Source: Ornithinimicrobium cryptoxanthini
GTDB lineage: Bacteria > Actinomycetota > Actinomycetes > Actinomycetales > Dermatophilaceae
Reading direction: 5' to 3'
DNA length: 64,000 nt
Assembly: GCF_023923205.1 (NCBI RefSeq)
Contig: NZ_CP099490.1
Location: forward strand, 3,224,001 to 3,288,000
The position numbers were made by a program, and so were the translations under genes. Every line of letters begins with the position of its first letter. The first letter of the stretch is position 1. The notes beneath the pieces were generated by a model. It saw only the letters and a list, made by a program, of their open reading frames with translations, had not been told where the DNA came from and did no database searches. Of the stretch, positions 1 through 7,777 are shown piece after piece.

Positions 1-39
1 GCGTGGCTGAAGAGTGCGTGCGGCGGGCTGTAGGGGCTC

Positions 40-450
40 TCACACGTGGAGTCGTTCGGCACGCTGACCGGTGATGCTGGCGATGAGGTCGAACTCCTTG
101 TCCAGGTGAAGCACGCTGAGTCCGGCCAGTTCTGCGGCAGCGGCGATGAAAAGGTCCGGGATCGAGGGTGCTCGGCGCAAGCCCCTCCCGGCCAGGAGGA
201 GCTGCACTTGAAGTGCCCGGTCCTCGATCGTGGGAGTCAGGTACTCCACCGGCATTGCCGCCACTGGAAGGGCGGCAAACAACGACCGGGCGTCATCCTC
301 GTTCCGTGCGGAGTAGCCGATCTCCAGCCTGGTGACGTTAGTGACGCGCACCAGGCCTCGGTGGATCCGACCTGCCCACTCCTGGGCATCGGGACTGTCG
401 GCCAGGCGCACCAGTGCCAACTTGTCAATGAGCCACTCGCTCACTGCCAC
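40..450 (-). CDS. vapC: VapC-type PIN-domain ribonuclease toxin
   Basis: A 136-residue PIN-domain protein, expected to cleave RNA using Mg2+ held by acidic residues. The first conserved aspartate is in the N-terminal WLIDK motif and the second acidic cluster is in [15 protein letters not shown] near residue 100, followed by LHLDKEFD. Length and motifs match mycobacterial VapC toxins. The gene follows vapB and overlaps its stop by 10 nt. The GTG at 450 is 5 nt after a GGAG; another in-frame GTG at 444 would give a 4-nt GTGA overlap and is also plausible. Activity is inferred from the family. Confidence 0.85.
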   Translation of the reverse strand: MAVSEWLIDKLALVRLADSPDAQEWAGRIHRGLVRVTNVTRLEIGYSARNEDDARSLFAALPVAAMPVEYLTPTIEDRALQVQLLLAGRGLRRAPSIPDLFIAAAAELAGLSVLHLDKEFDLIASITGQRAERLHV

Positions 451-665
451 ACCGACTCCATCACTTCGGGATCGGCGAGGTCAGCAAACCGGTTGGCGAA
501 GGCCCGCAGGTCGCCAACAGACACCGGCGAACCCTCGCTGGCCGCGTCCGCAGCGAGACGTCGGCGGATGTACTCCACCCGGGATAGGCCCAATCGAGCG
601 GCGCGCGCGTCGACGCGCGCCAACACCGCTTCGGGCACGTCTCTGATCAACACGTCAGCCATCAT
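441..665 (-). CDS. vapB: VapB/FitA-like ribbon-helix-helix antitoxin
   Basis: A 74-residue protein whose N-terminal half ([13 protein letters not shown], then an [13 protein letters not shown] helix) fits the Arc/MetJ-type ribbon-helix-helix fold of FitA-like antitoxins. The C-terminal tail should occupy the active site of the toxin encoded immediately downstream. Antitoxin-first order with overlapping frames is normal for vapBC, and the pair probably represses its own promoter in the divergent region beyond 665. Start is ATG 665 or ATG 662. Confidence 0.8.
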   Translation of the reverse strand: MMADVLIRDVPEAVLARVDARAARLGLSRVEYIRRRLAADAASEGSPVSVGDLRAFANRFADLADPEVMESVWQ

Positions 666-791
666 GACGGTCGTCGTTCAGCGCACGCTCGACGGTCGTG
701 CGGCTCGGGAACGCTTGTGAAGTGCCTCGACGTCATACCCGCCCCGGCCTCGTCCGCTCGGGAACGCGCGCTGAAGGATAGACTCCGCTTC

Positions 792-1172
792 ATGCCTCGG
801 GAGGTCGTCCACACCGACCAAGCGCCGTCCTCTCCAATGTGGAGCCAGGGCGTCAAGGCCGGTGACCACGTCTTCGTATCAGGCATGGTTGGCATCGACG
901 CGACGACCGGGAAGCTCGCCGGCGAGACGATCCAAGAGCAAACGCTGAAAGCGCTTGCGAACTGCCTCGCCGTCGTCGAGGCTGCTGGCGGGACTGCTGA
1001 CGATGTCGTCGACGTCACCGTGCTGCTGGCAGATCCGGATGACTTCCAGGGGATGAACGAGGTGTACGCGTCCGTGTTCACGACGGACCCGCCGGCGCGC
1101 AACACGCCGCGGTTAGGCCCGGCGCTGCCTGGCGTCCGCGTATCGATTCGGATGACCGCAATCCTCAAGTAA
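792..1172 (+). CDS. RidA family (YjgF/UK114) protein
   Basis: The 126 residues from ATG 792 match the usual length of RidA proteins, which hydrolyse reactive enamine/imine intermediates such as 2-aminoacrylate. Visible family features are the VKAGDHVFVSGMVGID core and the PARNTPRLGPALPGVRV C-terminus carrying the conserved substrate-carboxylate arginine (PAR). The glutamate found in the IEIEA motif of classical RidA is replaced by serine (VSIRM), so this may be a Rid subfamily with another activity. An upstream GTG at 717 would add 25 unconserved residues. It is divergent from vapBC. Confidence 0.82.
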   Translation: MPREVVHTDQAPSSPMWSQGVKAGDHVFVSGMVGIDATTGKLAGETIQEQTLKALANCLAVVEAAGGTADDVVDVTVLLADPDDFQGMNEVYASVFTTDPPARNTPRLGPALPGVRVSIRMTAILK

Positions 1173-1411
1173 GGGAAACCCGGTGAGGTAAACCCGGCGT
1201 CAGGCGCCTGGAGACAGTGCGCATTCTGCCAATCGCCTCGACCGCGGCAAGGGGCTCAGGGCTCCCCCAGTTGCAGCCGTAGCGCCGCGTGGTCGGTCAG
1301 CCCGGCCACGCGTAGGTTCATGAGGATACGGATGCCGATGTGACCCATCTCATGCCCGGACTGCAGGGCCACGACGTGGGATAATGGAGTCTGCAGGTCC
1401 CGCGGAGGGCG
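1173..1411. other. Intergenic stretch without a recognisable intact gene
   Basis: No convincing gene is seen. The minus strand of about 1256-1400 reads open as a short peptide ending LRLQLGEP and a stop, with plausible codon use (VVALQSGHEMGHIGIRI before it), so it may be the 3' remnant of a lost gene. There is no clear start and I do not recognise the family. Confidence 0.25.
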
Positions 1412-1501
1412 GGCGTCACCACCCGGTGACTGTCTCCCTTCGCGCTCCCCACACCGTGCCGGGTGGTGGACGCCTCTCGTGGGGCGGGAGTCCGCTCCCG
1501 C
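1412..1501 (+). promoter_or_regulatory. Hairpin-rich leader upstream of carD-like gene
   Basis: Two inverted repeats precede the CarD-like gene. The first pairs 1412-1426 (GGCGTCACCACCCGG) with 1459-1474, broken by one extra G. The second is a perfect 7-bp stem (1484-1490 with 1495-1501) closed by a TCCG loop. They end 23 nt before ATG 1525, so they would lie in the 5' untranslated region or overlap the promoter. No U-run follows. A regulatory role is inference. Confidence 0.4.
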
Positions 1502-1524
1502 TTGTTAGTGAGGCTCGATCACAC

Positions 1525-2049
1525 ATGCAGTTCGTTCCCGATCAGGTTGTCGTCCACCCCCACCACGGTCCCGCCCGAGTCGTCGGCTTCACCGAGAGGG
1601 AACTGCGCGGCCGCTCCTTGAGCTACCTACGGCTGGAGGTCGAGGGCAGCAACCTGTCCATCGCCGTGCCGCTCGGCAGCATCGAAGAGGTGGGAGTCCG
1701 GGAGCCGATGTCCCGCGAAGAGCTGGATGACCTGTTCGGCGTGCTCACCGCCCCCGACGCAGTCCAGGAGAAGCAGTGGGCTCGACGGATCAAGGACGAG
1801 GTCCAGCGCTTGCGCACCGGAGACGTCCTGACCATCGCCGGGGTCGTGCGCGACCTGATCCGGCGCCGTGAGGAGCGTGGTCTGTCGCTGGGTGAGCGCG
1901 ACCTGCTGCGCGACGCCAGGCGGCCGTTGGTCTCCGAGCTGGTCGGGTGCCTGCGGATGAGCGAGGAGCAGTGTGAGGCCGTCGTCGATGAGGCCGTGCT
2001 CGAGGGTGTCGTCCCTGCAGTGCCCCTGCAACTGGCTGCGGCGAGTTGA
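1525..2049 (+). CDS. CarD/CdnL-family RNA polymerase-binding regulator
   Basis: A 174-residue protein. The N-terminal RNA-polymerase-interacting Tudor-like domain begins VVVHPHHGPARVVG and covers roughly residues 5-55. The helical C-terminal DNA-binding domain contains the conserved tryptophan region (KQWARRIKDEV) and the family motif VVRDLIRRREERGLSLGE. CarD proteins stabilise open promoter complexes. Several positions differ from standard mycobacterial CarD (QFVPDQ start, VPLGSIEEVGVRE), so it may be a paralogue rather than the housekeeping copy. ATG 1525 was chosen because homology begins there. Confidence 0.85.
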   Translation: MQFVPDQVVVHPHHGPARVVGFTERELRGRSLSYLRLEVEGSNLSIAVPLGSIEEVGVREPMSREELDDLFGVLTAPDAVQEKQWARRIKDEVQRLRTGDVLTIAGVVRDLIRRREERGLSLGERDLLRDARRPLVSELVGCLRMSEEQCEAVVDEAVLEGVVPAVPLQLAAAS

Positions 2050-2136
2050 TCCGCTAGCGTCGGCTGGCGCGCGGCGCCACCGCACGCGTCCCGGGGCTAG
2101 GCGGTGGTGGCGCAGCCCCTCTGAGACACTCAGATC

Positions 2137-3027
2137 GTGAGCACCACCACCTCCGACCTCGTGACCCCCTCCGGCCTGGCCTATCGCGTCCAGGGCGCGC
2201 CAGACGGCGTGCCGGTCCTCGCCCTGCACGGCACGCCGGGGTCGCGCTTCAGCGGGACACCTGCGCGCGACGCCCTGCACGCACTGGGCCTGCGCGTGGT
2301 CACCTATGACCGCCCGGGCTACGGGCAGAGCCCCGCCGGGGAGTCCCGGTCCGCCCGAGAGCTGGCCGGGGACGTGCTCGAAGTCCTTGACCAGGTGGGC
2401 GTCGTCGGCCCGGTCGGCCTTTTCGCCGGCGGCGGAGGGACCCCGGCCGCGCTGGCGACCGCCGCGCTGCACCCCGACCGGGTCAGTGCCCTGACCCTGG
2501 TCTGGCCCCTGGCGCCAAATGCTTCCGATGCCGATAGTCCCGGCATGCCGCAGCACGAGTGGGTGCGCGACATGGAGGAGCAGCAGCGGATGCTGCACGC
2601 CCTCGCCCTGCAGGACCCAGTCTTCCTGCGGGACCAGCTGGAGCTGGGCCTGGGCGCCCTCGGCGGCGCCGAAGGCATCGTCCTGGACCTCATCGAGGCG
2701 CAGGAGCCGTGGGGCGTCGACCCGGCGGAGGTGCGCTGCCCCGTCGATGTCTGGTGGGGCACGGACTCCTCCGTCAGCCCGGCCGGCCACGCCAGCTGGC
2801 TTGCTGGTCAGCTCACCGGTGCGCAGGTGGAGCGACACGAGCAGGACGAACCGCGGTGGCACGTGGGCAAGCTGGTCGAGGTCTTCGCGGTCCTGGGCCA
2901 GCGCCTGGGTGTCGAGCCGCTCACACCTCAGCAGCTCGCCGCAGCCTCGGCCGCGGTGGACACCGACGGGTGCGGCAGCGGGGGGATCGGCGGGTGCGCC
3001 TGCGGCGCAGGCGGCTGCGGCGCCTGA
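2137..3027 (+). CDS. Alpha/beta hydrolase-fold protein lacking the nucleophile
   Basis: A 296-residue alpha/beta-hydrolase fold: the oxyanion segment LALHGTPGSR is at residues 29-37, the strand VVTYDRPGYGQS follows, and a nucleophile-elbow region is near residues 93-105. Where active relatives read G-x-S-x-G, this one reads A-G-G-G-G (residues 97-101), so the catalytic serine is glycine. The C-terminus is a cysteine/glycine-rich tail of about 20 residues with four cysteines (GCG, GCACG, GCG). It is probably non-hydrolytic, perhaps binding a ligand or metal. The gene stands alone; a GACACT hexamer 6 nt before GTG 2137 may serve as -10. Confidence 0.75.
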   Translation: MSTTTSDLVTPSGLAYRVQGAPDGVPVLALHGTPGSRFSGTPARDALHALGLRVVTYDRPGYGQSPAGESRSARELAGDVLEVLDQVGVVGPVGLFAGGGGTPAALATAALHPDRVSALTLVWPLAPNASDADSPGMPQHEWVRDMEEQQRMLHALALQDPVFLRDQLELGLGALGGAEGIVLDLIEAQEPWGVDPAEVRCPVDVWWGTDSSVSPAGHASWLAGQLTGAQVERHEQDEPRWHVGKLVEVFAVLGQRLGVEPLTPQQLAAASAAVDTDGCGSGGIGGCACGAGGCGA

Positions 3028-3059
3028 CGGCGGAGCTGACGGCTCGTCTGCGGCGGTGA

Positions 3060-3087
3060 CCATCCACCTGGATGGCGTTTGGATGGC
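3060..3087 (+). promoter_or_regulatory. Possible RHH operator with repeated GGATGG
   Basis: A 6-bp inverted repeat, CCATCC-ACCT-GGATGG (3060-3075), is followed by a further GGATGG copy at 3081-3086, so TGGATGGC occurs twice 10 bp apart, one helical turn. Helically phased short repeats are typical for ribbon-helix-helix regulators, and the next gene encodes one. Autoregulation is inference. Confidence 0.35.
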
Positions 3088-3131
3088 CTATGGAGTAGTC
3101 TCCTGAATGCACCCATGACAGGAGCTCACCA

Positions 3132-3536
3132 ATGGCCGCACCACGCGAGGTCGACAAGGCCGAGAAGATCACCATCAATCTCGGACTGGTCGACCTCGGG
3201 CAGATCGACCTGCTGGTCGCCGAGGGATTCTTCAGCAACCGCACCGACTTCATCCGCACTGCGATCCGCACCGAGCTGGCCGGCCGGACGCAGGCGGTGA
3301 ACCAGACCGTCACCCGCAAGTCGCTGGTGCTCGGCACCTGCCACCTCGGCAGGGCAGAGCTCGAGGCGGCGCAGGAGGCGGGCGAGCAGCTCGAGCTCCG
3401 AGTCCTGGGCCTGGCGACGATCGCCCCTGACGTCACGCCCGAGCTCGCCCTGGCCACCATCAGTCACGTCGAGGTGCTCGGCGCCTTCCGCGCCAGTCCC
3501 GCCGTCAAGACCGCGCTCCGACCCCGCACCGCCTAA
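3132..3536 (+). CDS. Ribbon-helix-helix (CopG-like) regulator
   Basis: A 134-residue protein. Residues 10-50 form a ribbon-helix-helix DNA-binding domain (KITINLGLVDLGQIDLLV, then SNRTDFIRTAIRTEL). The rest is a small C-terminal domain of unknown role containing VLGLATIAPDVTPELA, possibly for ligand sensing or oligomerisation. AGGAG lies 8 nt before the ATG. It is 22 bp upstream of a PHB-depolymerase-like esterase gene and probably cotranscribed with it, making that esterase its likely regulatory target. Confidence 0.75.
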   Translation: MAAPREVDKAEKITINLGLVDLGQIDLLVAEGFFSNRTDFIRTAIRTELAGRTQAVNQTVTRKSLVLGTCHLGRAELEAAQEAGEQLELRVLGLATIAPDVTPELALATISHVEVLGAFRASPAVKTALRPRTA

Positions 3537-3558
3537 CGACCGAACGGACACCGACACC

Positions 3559-4629
3559 ATGCCCCGAAACCCTGGCTACTCCCTGCCCGGTTCAGACTCC
3601 GCGATGGCCGAGGCCACCCGACTCGTGCGGGCCGGCCGGCTCACGGACGCCACCGCGCTGATCCAGCGCAACCTGGGCAGCCCTAGCCCGGTGGCGTCCC
3701 CCGCCTCCACGCCGAGTCTGTCGCGGCGGCTCCGCAGCGGTCGCCCGACGCTCCAGCGCGCCCCTGGGGGAGCTCGACTCCCCCGCACAGCAGCATCGGC
3801 TGCGCCCGCGGGATCCGTCCGCACCGGCGTGCACCGCGGCCCCGCGGGGAAACGCCCCTATCGCCTCTATGTGCCCCGCACCACCGCCTCCACCCGACCG
3901 CTGATCGTGATGCTCCACGGCGGCACCCAGGACGGCGCCACGTTTGCCCGCTCGACCGGCATGGACACGATCGCGGACGAGCACGGCTTCCTCGTCGCCT
4001 ATCCGGAGCAGACCACCGCCGCCAACCCGATGCGCTACTGGAACTGGTTCTCCGACCAGCAACGCACCAGTGGTGAGCCGGCGATCATCGCCAGTCTCAT
4101 CGCCGAGCTGGTGCAGTCAGAGGGCGTCGATCCCGCGCGGATCTATGTGGCCGGCTTCTCGGCCGGCGCCGCGATGGCGGCGGTGCTGGCCAGCACGCAC
4201 CCCGACCTGGTGGCAGCGGTGGGGATCCACTCCGGTCTGGCCGCGGGTGCGGCGCACGACGTGGCCTCTGCCTTCACCGCGATGCGCTCCCCCGGTCCGG
4301 CTCGTCGTCTGGCGCAGCCCGTTCCGGCGATCACCTTCCATGGCGATGCCGACCCCACGGTCGCCATCGCCAACTCGACCAGGCTGGCCGACCAGTTCGG
4401 GCTCGACGCCACCCCCGAGACCGAGCGCGGCGCGGTGACCGGCGGACGGAGCTTCACGGTGCACCGCCAGAGCACGGGTGAGGACAACCAGGTGTTGCTC
4501 GAGCAGTGGGTGGTCCACGGCATGGCCCACGCCTGGTCGGGCGGCCCGGCCGGCGGCTCCTACACCGACCCGACGGGCCCGGACGCCTCGGCAGCGATGG
4601 TGCGCTTCTTCCAGACCCACCAGCACTGA
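3559..4629 (+). CDS. PHB depolymerase-family esterase
   Basis: A 356-residue protein of the Esterase_PHB/LpqC type, expected to hydrolyse polyhydroxyalkanoate or similar polyesters. An N-terminal helix (MAEATRLVRAGRLTDATALI) characteristic of intracellular-type family members is followed by a basic linker, then the alpha/beta-hydrolase domain from about residue 110. The visible triad is Ser201 in GFSAG, Asp265 in HGDADP and His324 in HGMAHAW; LHGG supplies the oxyanion hole. There is no signal peptide. The gene follows the RHH regulator by 22 bp. Substrate is not fixed by sequence. Confidence 0.82.
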   Translation: MPRNPGYSLPGSDSAMAEATRLVRAGRLTDATALIQRNLGSPSPVASPASTPSLSRRLRSGRPTLQRAPGGARLPRTAASAAPAGSVRTGVHRGPAGKRPYRLYVPRTTASTRPLIVMLHGGTQDGATFARSTGMDTIADEHGFLVAYPEQTTAANPMRYWNWFSDQQRTSGEPAIIASLIAELVQSEGVDPARIYVAGFSAGAAMAAVLASTHPDLVAAVGIHSGLAAGAAHDVASAFTAMRSPGPARRLAQPVPAITFHGDADPTVAIANSTRLADQFGLDATPETERGAVTGGRSFTVHRQSTGEDNQVLLEQWVVHGMAHAWSGGPAGGSYTDPTGPDASAAMVRFFQTHQH

Positions 4630-4684
4630 CTCCGCGCATCGGACCGGGCGGCGCAGCGTCAGACCCGCGCCCTAGTCTGGTGGC

Positions 4685-5290
4685 GTGGTCGAGACGAACA
4701 GGTGGCTGCGCCAGGTCGCCGCAGACCCCCAGCACTCCAGCAGGTATGTCGACCGGTTCCGTCAGCTGGCCGCCGACGGTGCCGACCTGGTCGGCGAGGC
4801 ACGGCTGGTCGACGCCATGGCCGGACGCACGGCGCGGATCCTCGACGCCGGGTGTGGGCCGGGGCGGACCGGCGGGCACCTGCACCGGCTGGGGCACACC
4901 GTCGTGGGCGTCGACCTCGACCCGGTGCTCATCGCCGCCGCGGAGCAGGACCACCCCGGCCCGACCTGGCTGGTCGCCGACCTGGCGGACGTGGACCTGC
5001 CGGCCCTCGGCATACCCGAGCCGTTTGACGTGATCGTCAGTGCGGGCAACGTGATGGCGTTCCTGGCGCCGCGCACCCGACGCGATGCGCTCAAGCGGCT
5101 CCGGGCCCACCTGGCCCAGGGCGGCCGGCTCGTGACCGGCTTCGGCGCCGGGCGCGGCTATCCGTTCGCCGAGTTCCTCGACGACGCCGCCGCCGCCGGC
5201 CTGCACGCTGACCTGCTGCTCTCCACCTGGGACCTGCGCCCTTTCACGGACGACTCGGACTTCCTCGTGGCGGTGCTGCGCAGCGCGTGA
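4685..5290 (+). CDS. Class I SAM-dependent methyltransferase
   Basis: A 201-residue protein with methyltransferase motif I (LDAGCGPGRTGGHL, about residues 56-69) and the acidic residue ending strand 2 (VGVDLDP). Motif IV-like FDVIVSAGNVM is near residue 115 and LAQGGRLVTGFG near 142. The substrate cannot be read from sequence. GTG 4685 has no Shine-Dalgarno; TAGTCT at 4673-4678 lies 6 nt upstream, suggesting a leaderless transcript. The gene converges with the meta-cleavage hydrolase gene. Confidence 0.8.
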   Translation: MVETNRWLRQVAADPQHSSRYVDRFRQLAADGADLVGEARLVDAMAGRTARILDAGCGPGRTGGHLHRLGHTVVGVDLDPVLIAAAEQDHPGPTWLVADLADVDLPALGIPEPFDVIVSAGNVMAFLAPRTRRDALKRLRAHLAQGGRLVTGFGAGRGYPFAEFLDDAAAAGLHADLLLSTWDLRPFTDDSDFLVAVLRSA

Positions 5291-5319
5291 GCCGACCCGT
5301 CACGCAGGTCTGGGAGCCG

Positions 5320-6168
5320 TCAGGAAGTCTGCGCAAAGAAGCGGGTGAGCAGCGCGTTGAACTGCGCCGTGCGCTCGATCTGCGTCCAGTGGCCACAGCG
5401 ACCAAAGACGTGCAGCTCCGAGTCGTCCAGCAGCTGGTGCAGCCGCAAGCTCGTCTCGAGGGGGATCACCTGGTCGTCACGACCGTGCACGATCAGCGCC
5501 GGCTGGCTGACCGCTCTGATCTGCTCCTCAGGGGTGGCCATCGCCGTCACCCACCGCTGGCGCGGCGCCGGGAACATCGCACCGAACCGATCCTGCGCCC
5601 CGTCGGCGATCGACGCCTCATAGCGGATCTTGGCCAGGTCGCCGCTGACCAGGGACTGGTCATAGGCAAAGATCCGCAGCAGCTCGTGCATCGCCTCGAC
5701 CGACGGCTCATAGCCCCACACCGCGTCCAGGCCCGGCGTCAGCTCGAACTCCACCCCGACCGAGCCCATCAGGACCAGGCGCTCGACCCGCTCCGGGTGC
5801 CGGCTGGCCAGCGCGAGGGCCACCGCCCCGCCGAACGAGTTGCCGACCAGTCCGACGCGCTCGAGCCCCAGCGCATCCAGCACGCCGATCGCGTGCTCCA
5901 CCCAGGAGTCCAACCCGTAGTCATGCCCGGCGGGCGGGACGGTCTGGCCAAAACCCAGCTGGTCCGGGGCGATCACCCGGTTCCCGGCAGCGACCAGCGC
6001 CGGCATCGTCAGGCGCCAGTTCGCGAAGGCGCTGACACCGGGACCGGAGCCGTGCAACAGCATGACGGGAGCACCCGCCCCTAGGTCATGCACCCAGGTG
6101 TCGACACCGCCCACAGACACCATCGAGCCGGCATCCGGCGTGATCTCGGGGGCAGGGGCGACGGTCAC
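5320..6168 (-). CDS. Meta-cleavage product hydrolase (DmpD/XylF/BphD-like)
   Basis: A 282-residue alpha/beta hydrolase that should cleave the C-C bond of 2-hydroxymuconic-semialdehyde-type ring-fission products to a 2-hydroxydienoate and an acid. Family marks are the oxyanion loop LHGSGPG (residues 38-44), nucleophile Ser111 in GNSFGG, an aspartate in VHGRDDQVIP and a histidine in FGRCGHWTQIE. GTG 6168 was chosen: it lies 1 nt after the IclR stop, with AAGGAG 7 nt upstream inside the IclR gene, whereas ATG 6210 would overlap IclR by 41 nt. It is the last gene of the leftward operon. Confidence 0.85.
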   Translation of the reverse strand: MTVAPAPEITPDAGSMVSVGGVDTWVHDLGAGAPVMLLHGSGPGVSAFANWRLTMPALVAAGNRVIAPDQLGFGQTVPPAGHDYGLDSWVEHAIGVLDALGLERVGLVGNSFGGAVALALASRHPERVERLVLMGSVGVEFELTPGLDAVWGYEPSVEAMHELLRIFAYDQSLVSGDLAKIRYEASIADGAQDRFGAMFPAPRQRWVTAMATPEEQIRAVSQPALIVHGRDDQVIPLETSLRLHQLLDDSELHVFGRCGHWTQIERTAQFNALLTRFFAQTS

Positions 6169-6169
6169 G

Positions 6170-6967
6170 TCAGGCTCCTTCGTCGTTGTCGTCTCGGGTC
6201 CGCGACTCATCGCGGCGGAACTCCAGGTTGCGGTTCAGGGTCCGCCCCAGGCCGAGCGCGGCGATGTGCACGGCCGGCGCGACCCGTTGCGGGCTGATCG
6301 ACCCGACATGGTGCGAGACGGACAGGCCGCCGATCACGGCACCGTCCAGGCTCAGGATCGGCGCCGCGGCACAGACCAGCCCGACGGTCGCCTCCTCGCG
6401 GTCATAGGCGACGCCCGTCCGCCGGATCGTGCTCAGCTCCTTGCGCAGCTCGTCGGGGTTGGTGATCGTGTTGGGCGCCAGCGGTCGCAGCGGCTGCTCG
6501 AGGACCCGGTCCACGACATACCTCGGGGAGTAGGCGAGCATCGCCTTGCCCACGCCGGTCGCATAAGCCGGCAGTCGTCCGCCCACCCGCGAGGGCAGAT
6601 TGTCGGCGCGCTGCATGATCTCGACATAGAGCACGTCCGTGCCGTCCAGGACCGCGAGGTGCACCGTCGCCTTGGTCGCCTCGCGCAGGTCGGACATGAA
6701 GGGCAGCGCGGCCCGACGCAGGTTGCGCTGCAGGGGCACCAGCTGGCCGATCTCAAACATCCGCAGCCCCAGGCGCACCCCGGAGTCAGTCTTTTCCAGC
6801 ATCCCCAGGGCCAGCATCTCCTGGATGATCCGGTGACCGGTGGCCTTGGACAGCCCCGCGCGACGGGCCAGCTGTGCGGGAGGCACCGACACGTCGTTGG
6901 GGCGGAACGCCCCAAGGATGTCGAAGGTCCGCTGCAGCATGCCGGTCCGGGTGGGTTCCTCACTCAT
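6170..6967 (-). CDS. IclR-family transcriptional regulator of the meta-cleavage cluster
   Basis: A 265-residue IclR-type regulator: an N-terminal winged helix-turn-helix (VPPAQLARRAGLSKATGHRIIQEM, about residues 30-55) and a C-terminal ligand-binding domain (RVGGRLPAYATGVGKAMLAY, VCAAAPILSLDGAVIGGLSVS). ATG 6967 overlaps the preceding stop as ATGA. Members usually sense aromatic or hydroxy-acid intermediates. The likely targets are the GTYTCA-N5-TGAGAC palindromes at 10653 and 16052 that front both operons. Whether it activates or represses cannot be judged. Confidence 0.87.
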   Translation of the reverse strand: MSEEPTRTGMLQRTFDILGAFRPNDVSVPPAQLARRAGLSKATGHRIIQEMLALGMLEKTDSGVRLGLRMFEIGQLVPLQRNLRRAALPFMSDLREATKATVHLAVLDGTDVLYVEIMQRADNLPSRVGGRLPAYATGVGKAMLAYSPRYVVDRVLEQPLRPLAPNTITNPDELRKELSTIRRTGVAYDREEATVGLVCAAAPILSLDGAVIGGLSVSHHVGSISPQRVAPAVHIAALGLGRTLNRNLEFRRDESRTRDDNDEGA

Positions 6968-7770
6968 CGGCTGACCTCCACGTGTCCCGCCCAACCAGAG
7001 CTGTCGAACTGGGCGCTCACCGTCGCGCCCGCGGCGAGCGGGAGGGTGGGCGTCAGGCCCCCGGTCAGCACGATGTCACCGGCCCGCAGCGACCGACCTT
7101 CTTCGGCGAGAGCGCCGGCCAGCCACCGCAGCGAGGACAAGGGGTGGCCCATGGCTGCGCCGGAGGACCCGGTGTATGTCGTGGCGTTGCCGTGGGCATC
7201 CACCTCGCGGATCGTGATGCCGATGGTGGCCAGGTCGGCCGAGGCTGGGATCGGGTCTCCCAGGACGACGCGCGCCGCCGACGAGCCATCTGCCGTGTTC
7301 TCCTCCCAGGTGAAGGAATACCAGGCCCACACACTATCGACCACCTCCAGGGCGCACCGCACCTCCGCGACCGCCTCGGACAGGGCACGGTGACCCTCCG
7401 CCTCGGACAGCTTCGCCAGCTGGCGCGGATCCACCTCTGCGGCCATGACCAGGGCGACTTCCGGCTCGACCCGGGGCTGGGCCAGCCCCGGACCGACCGG
7501 TGCGCCGCTGCAGCGGACCATGTCGGCATACAGCGGTCCGTAGTTCGGCGTGCTGATGCCCATCTCGTGTCGCAGGGCCTCGGAGGCATAGCCCACCTTC
7601 CACCCCGTCAGGACGGCGCCGGCCGCCAGGCGCTGTCGCTCGCCGGCCCGCTGGACCTGCCACGCCACCCCCGCGTCGCGCAGCTCGGGCAGGCTGCCGG
7701 AGACCAGGAGGGTCCCGGAGTCATGCTCTCGAGAAAGACGCGCGGCGAGGGCGGCGGGCACGGTGGTCAC
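6964..7770 (-). CDS. FAH-superfamily 2-oxo-4-pentenoate hydratase/decarboxylase-like protein
   Basis: A 268-residue member of the MhpD/DmpE/DmpH group, the third such paralogue here. Conserved elements are the lysine region LTGWKVGY, the metal-binding glutamates in PRVEPEVALV, an ALEVVDS segment, and a C-terminal GDIVLTGGLTPTLPL. Unlike its two paralogues, the NASSG motif is ENTADGSSA, so its substrate may differ, for example a substituted or dicarboxylic dienoate. GTG 7770 is preferred because the longer TTG start at 7806 lies inside the upstream gene. The stop overlaps the IclR start. Confidence 0.78.
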   Translation of the reverse strand: MTTVPAALAARLSREHDSGTLLVSGSLPELRDAGVAWQVQRAGERQRLAAGAVLTGWKVGYASEALRHEMGISTPNYGPLYADMVRCSGAPVGPGLAQPRVEPEVALVMAAEVDPRQLAKLSEAEGHRALSEAVAEVRCALEVVDSVWAWYSFTWEENTADGSSAARVVLGDPIPASADLATIGITIREVDAHGNATTYTGSSGAAMGHPLSSLRWLAGALAEEGRSLRAGDIVLTGGLTPTLPLAAGATVSAQFDSSGWAGHVEVSR

Positions 7771-7777
7771 GGCCTGG

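Noticed and set aside
1..39. A further gene at the left edge
   Set aside because: Only 39 bases precede the vapC stop, with no recognisable coding end.
666..791. Possible small minus-strand gene between vapB and ridA, with a GYDVEALHKR-like end and GCTCGGGAACGC twice
   Set aside because: No start or ribosome site and no full domain; a DivIVA-like remnant was considered but the stretch is too short to support.
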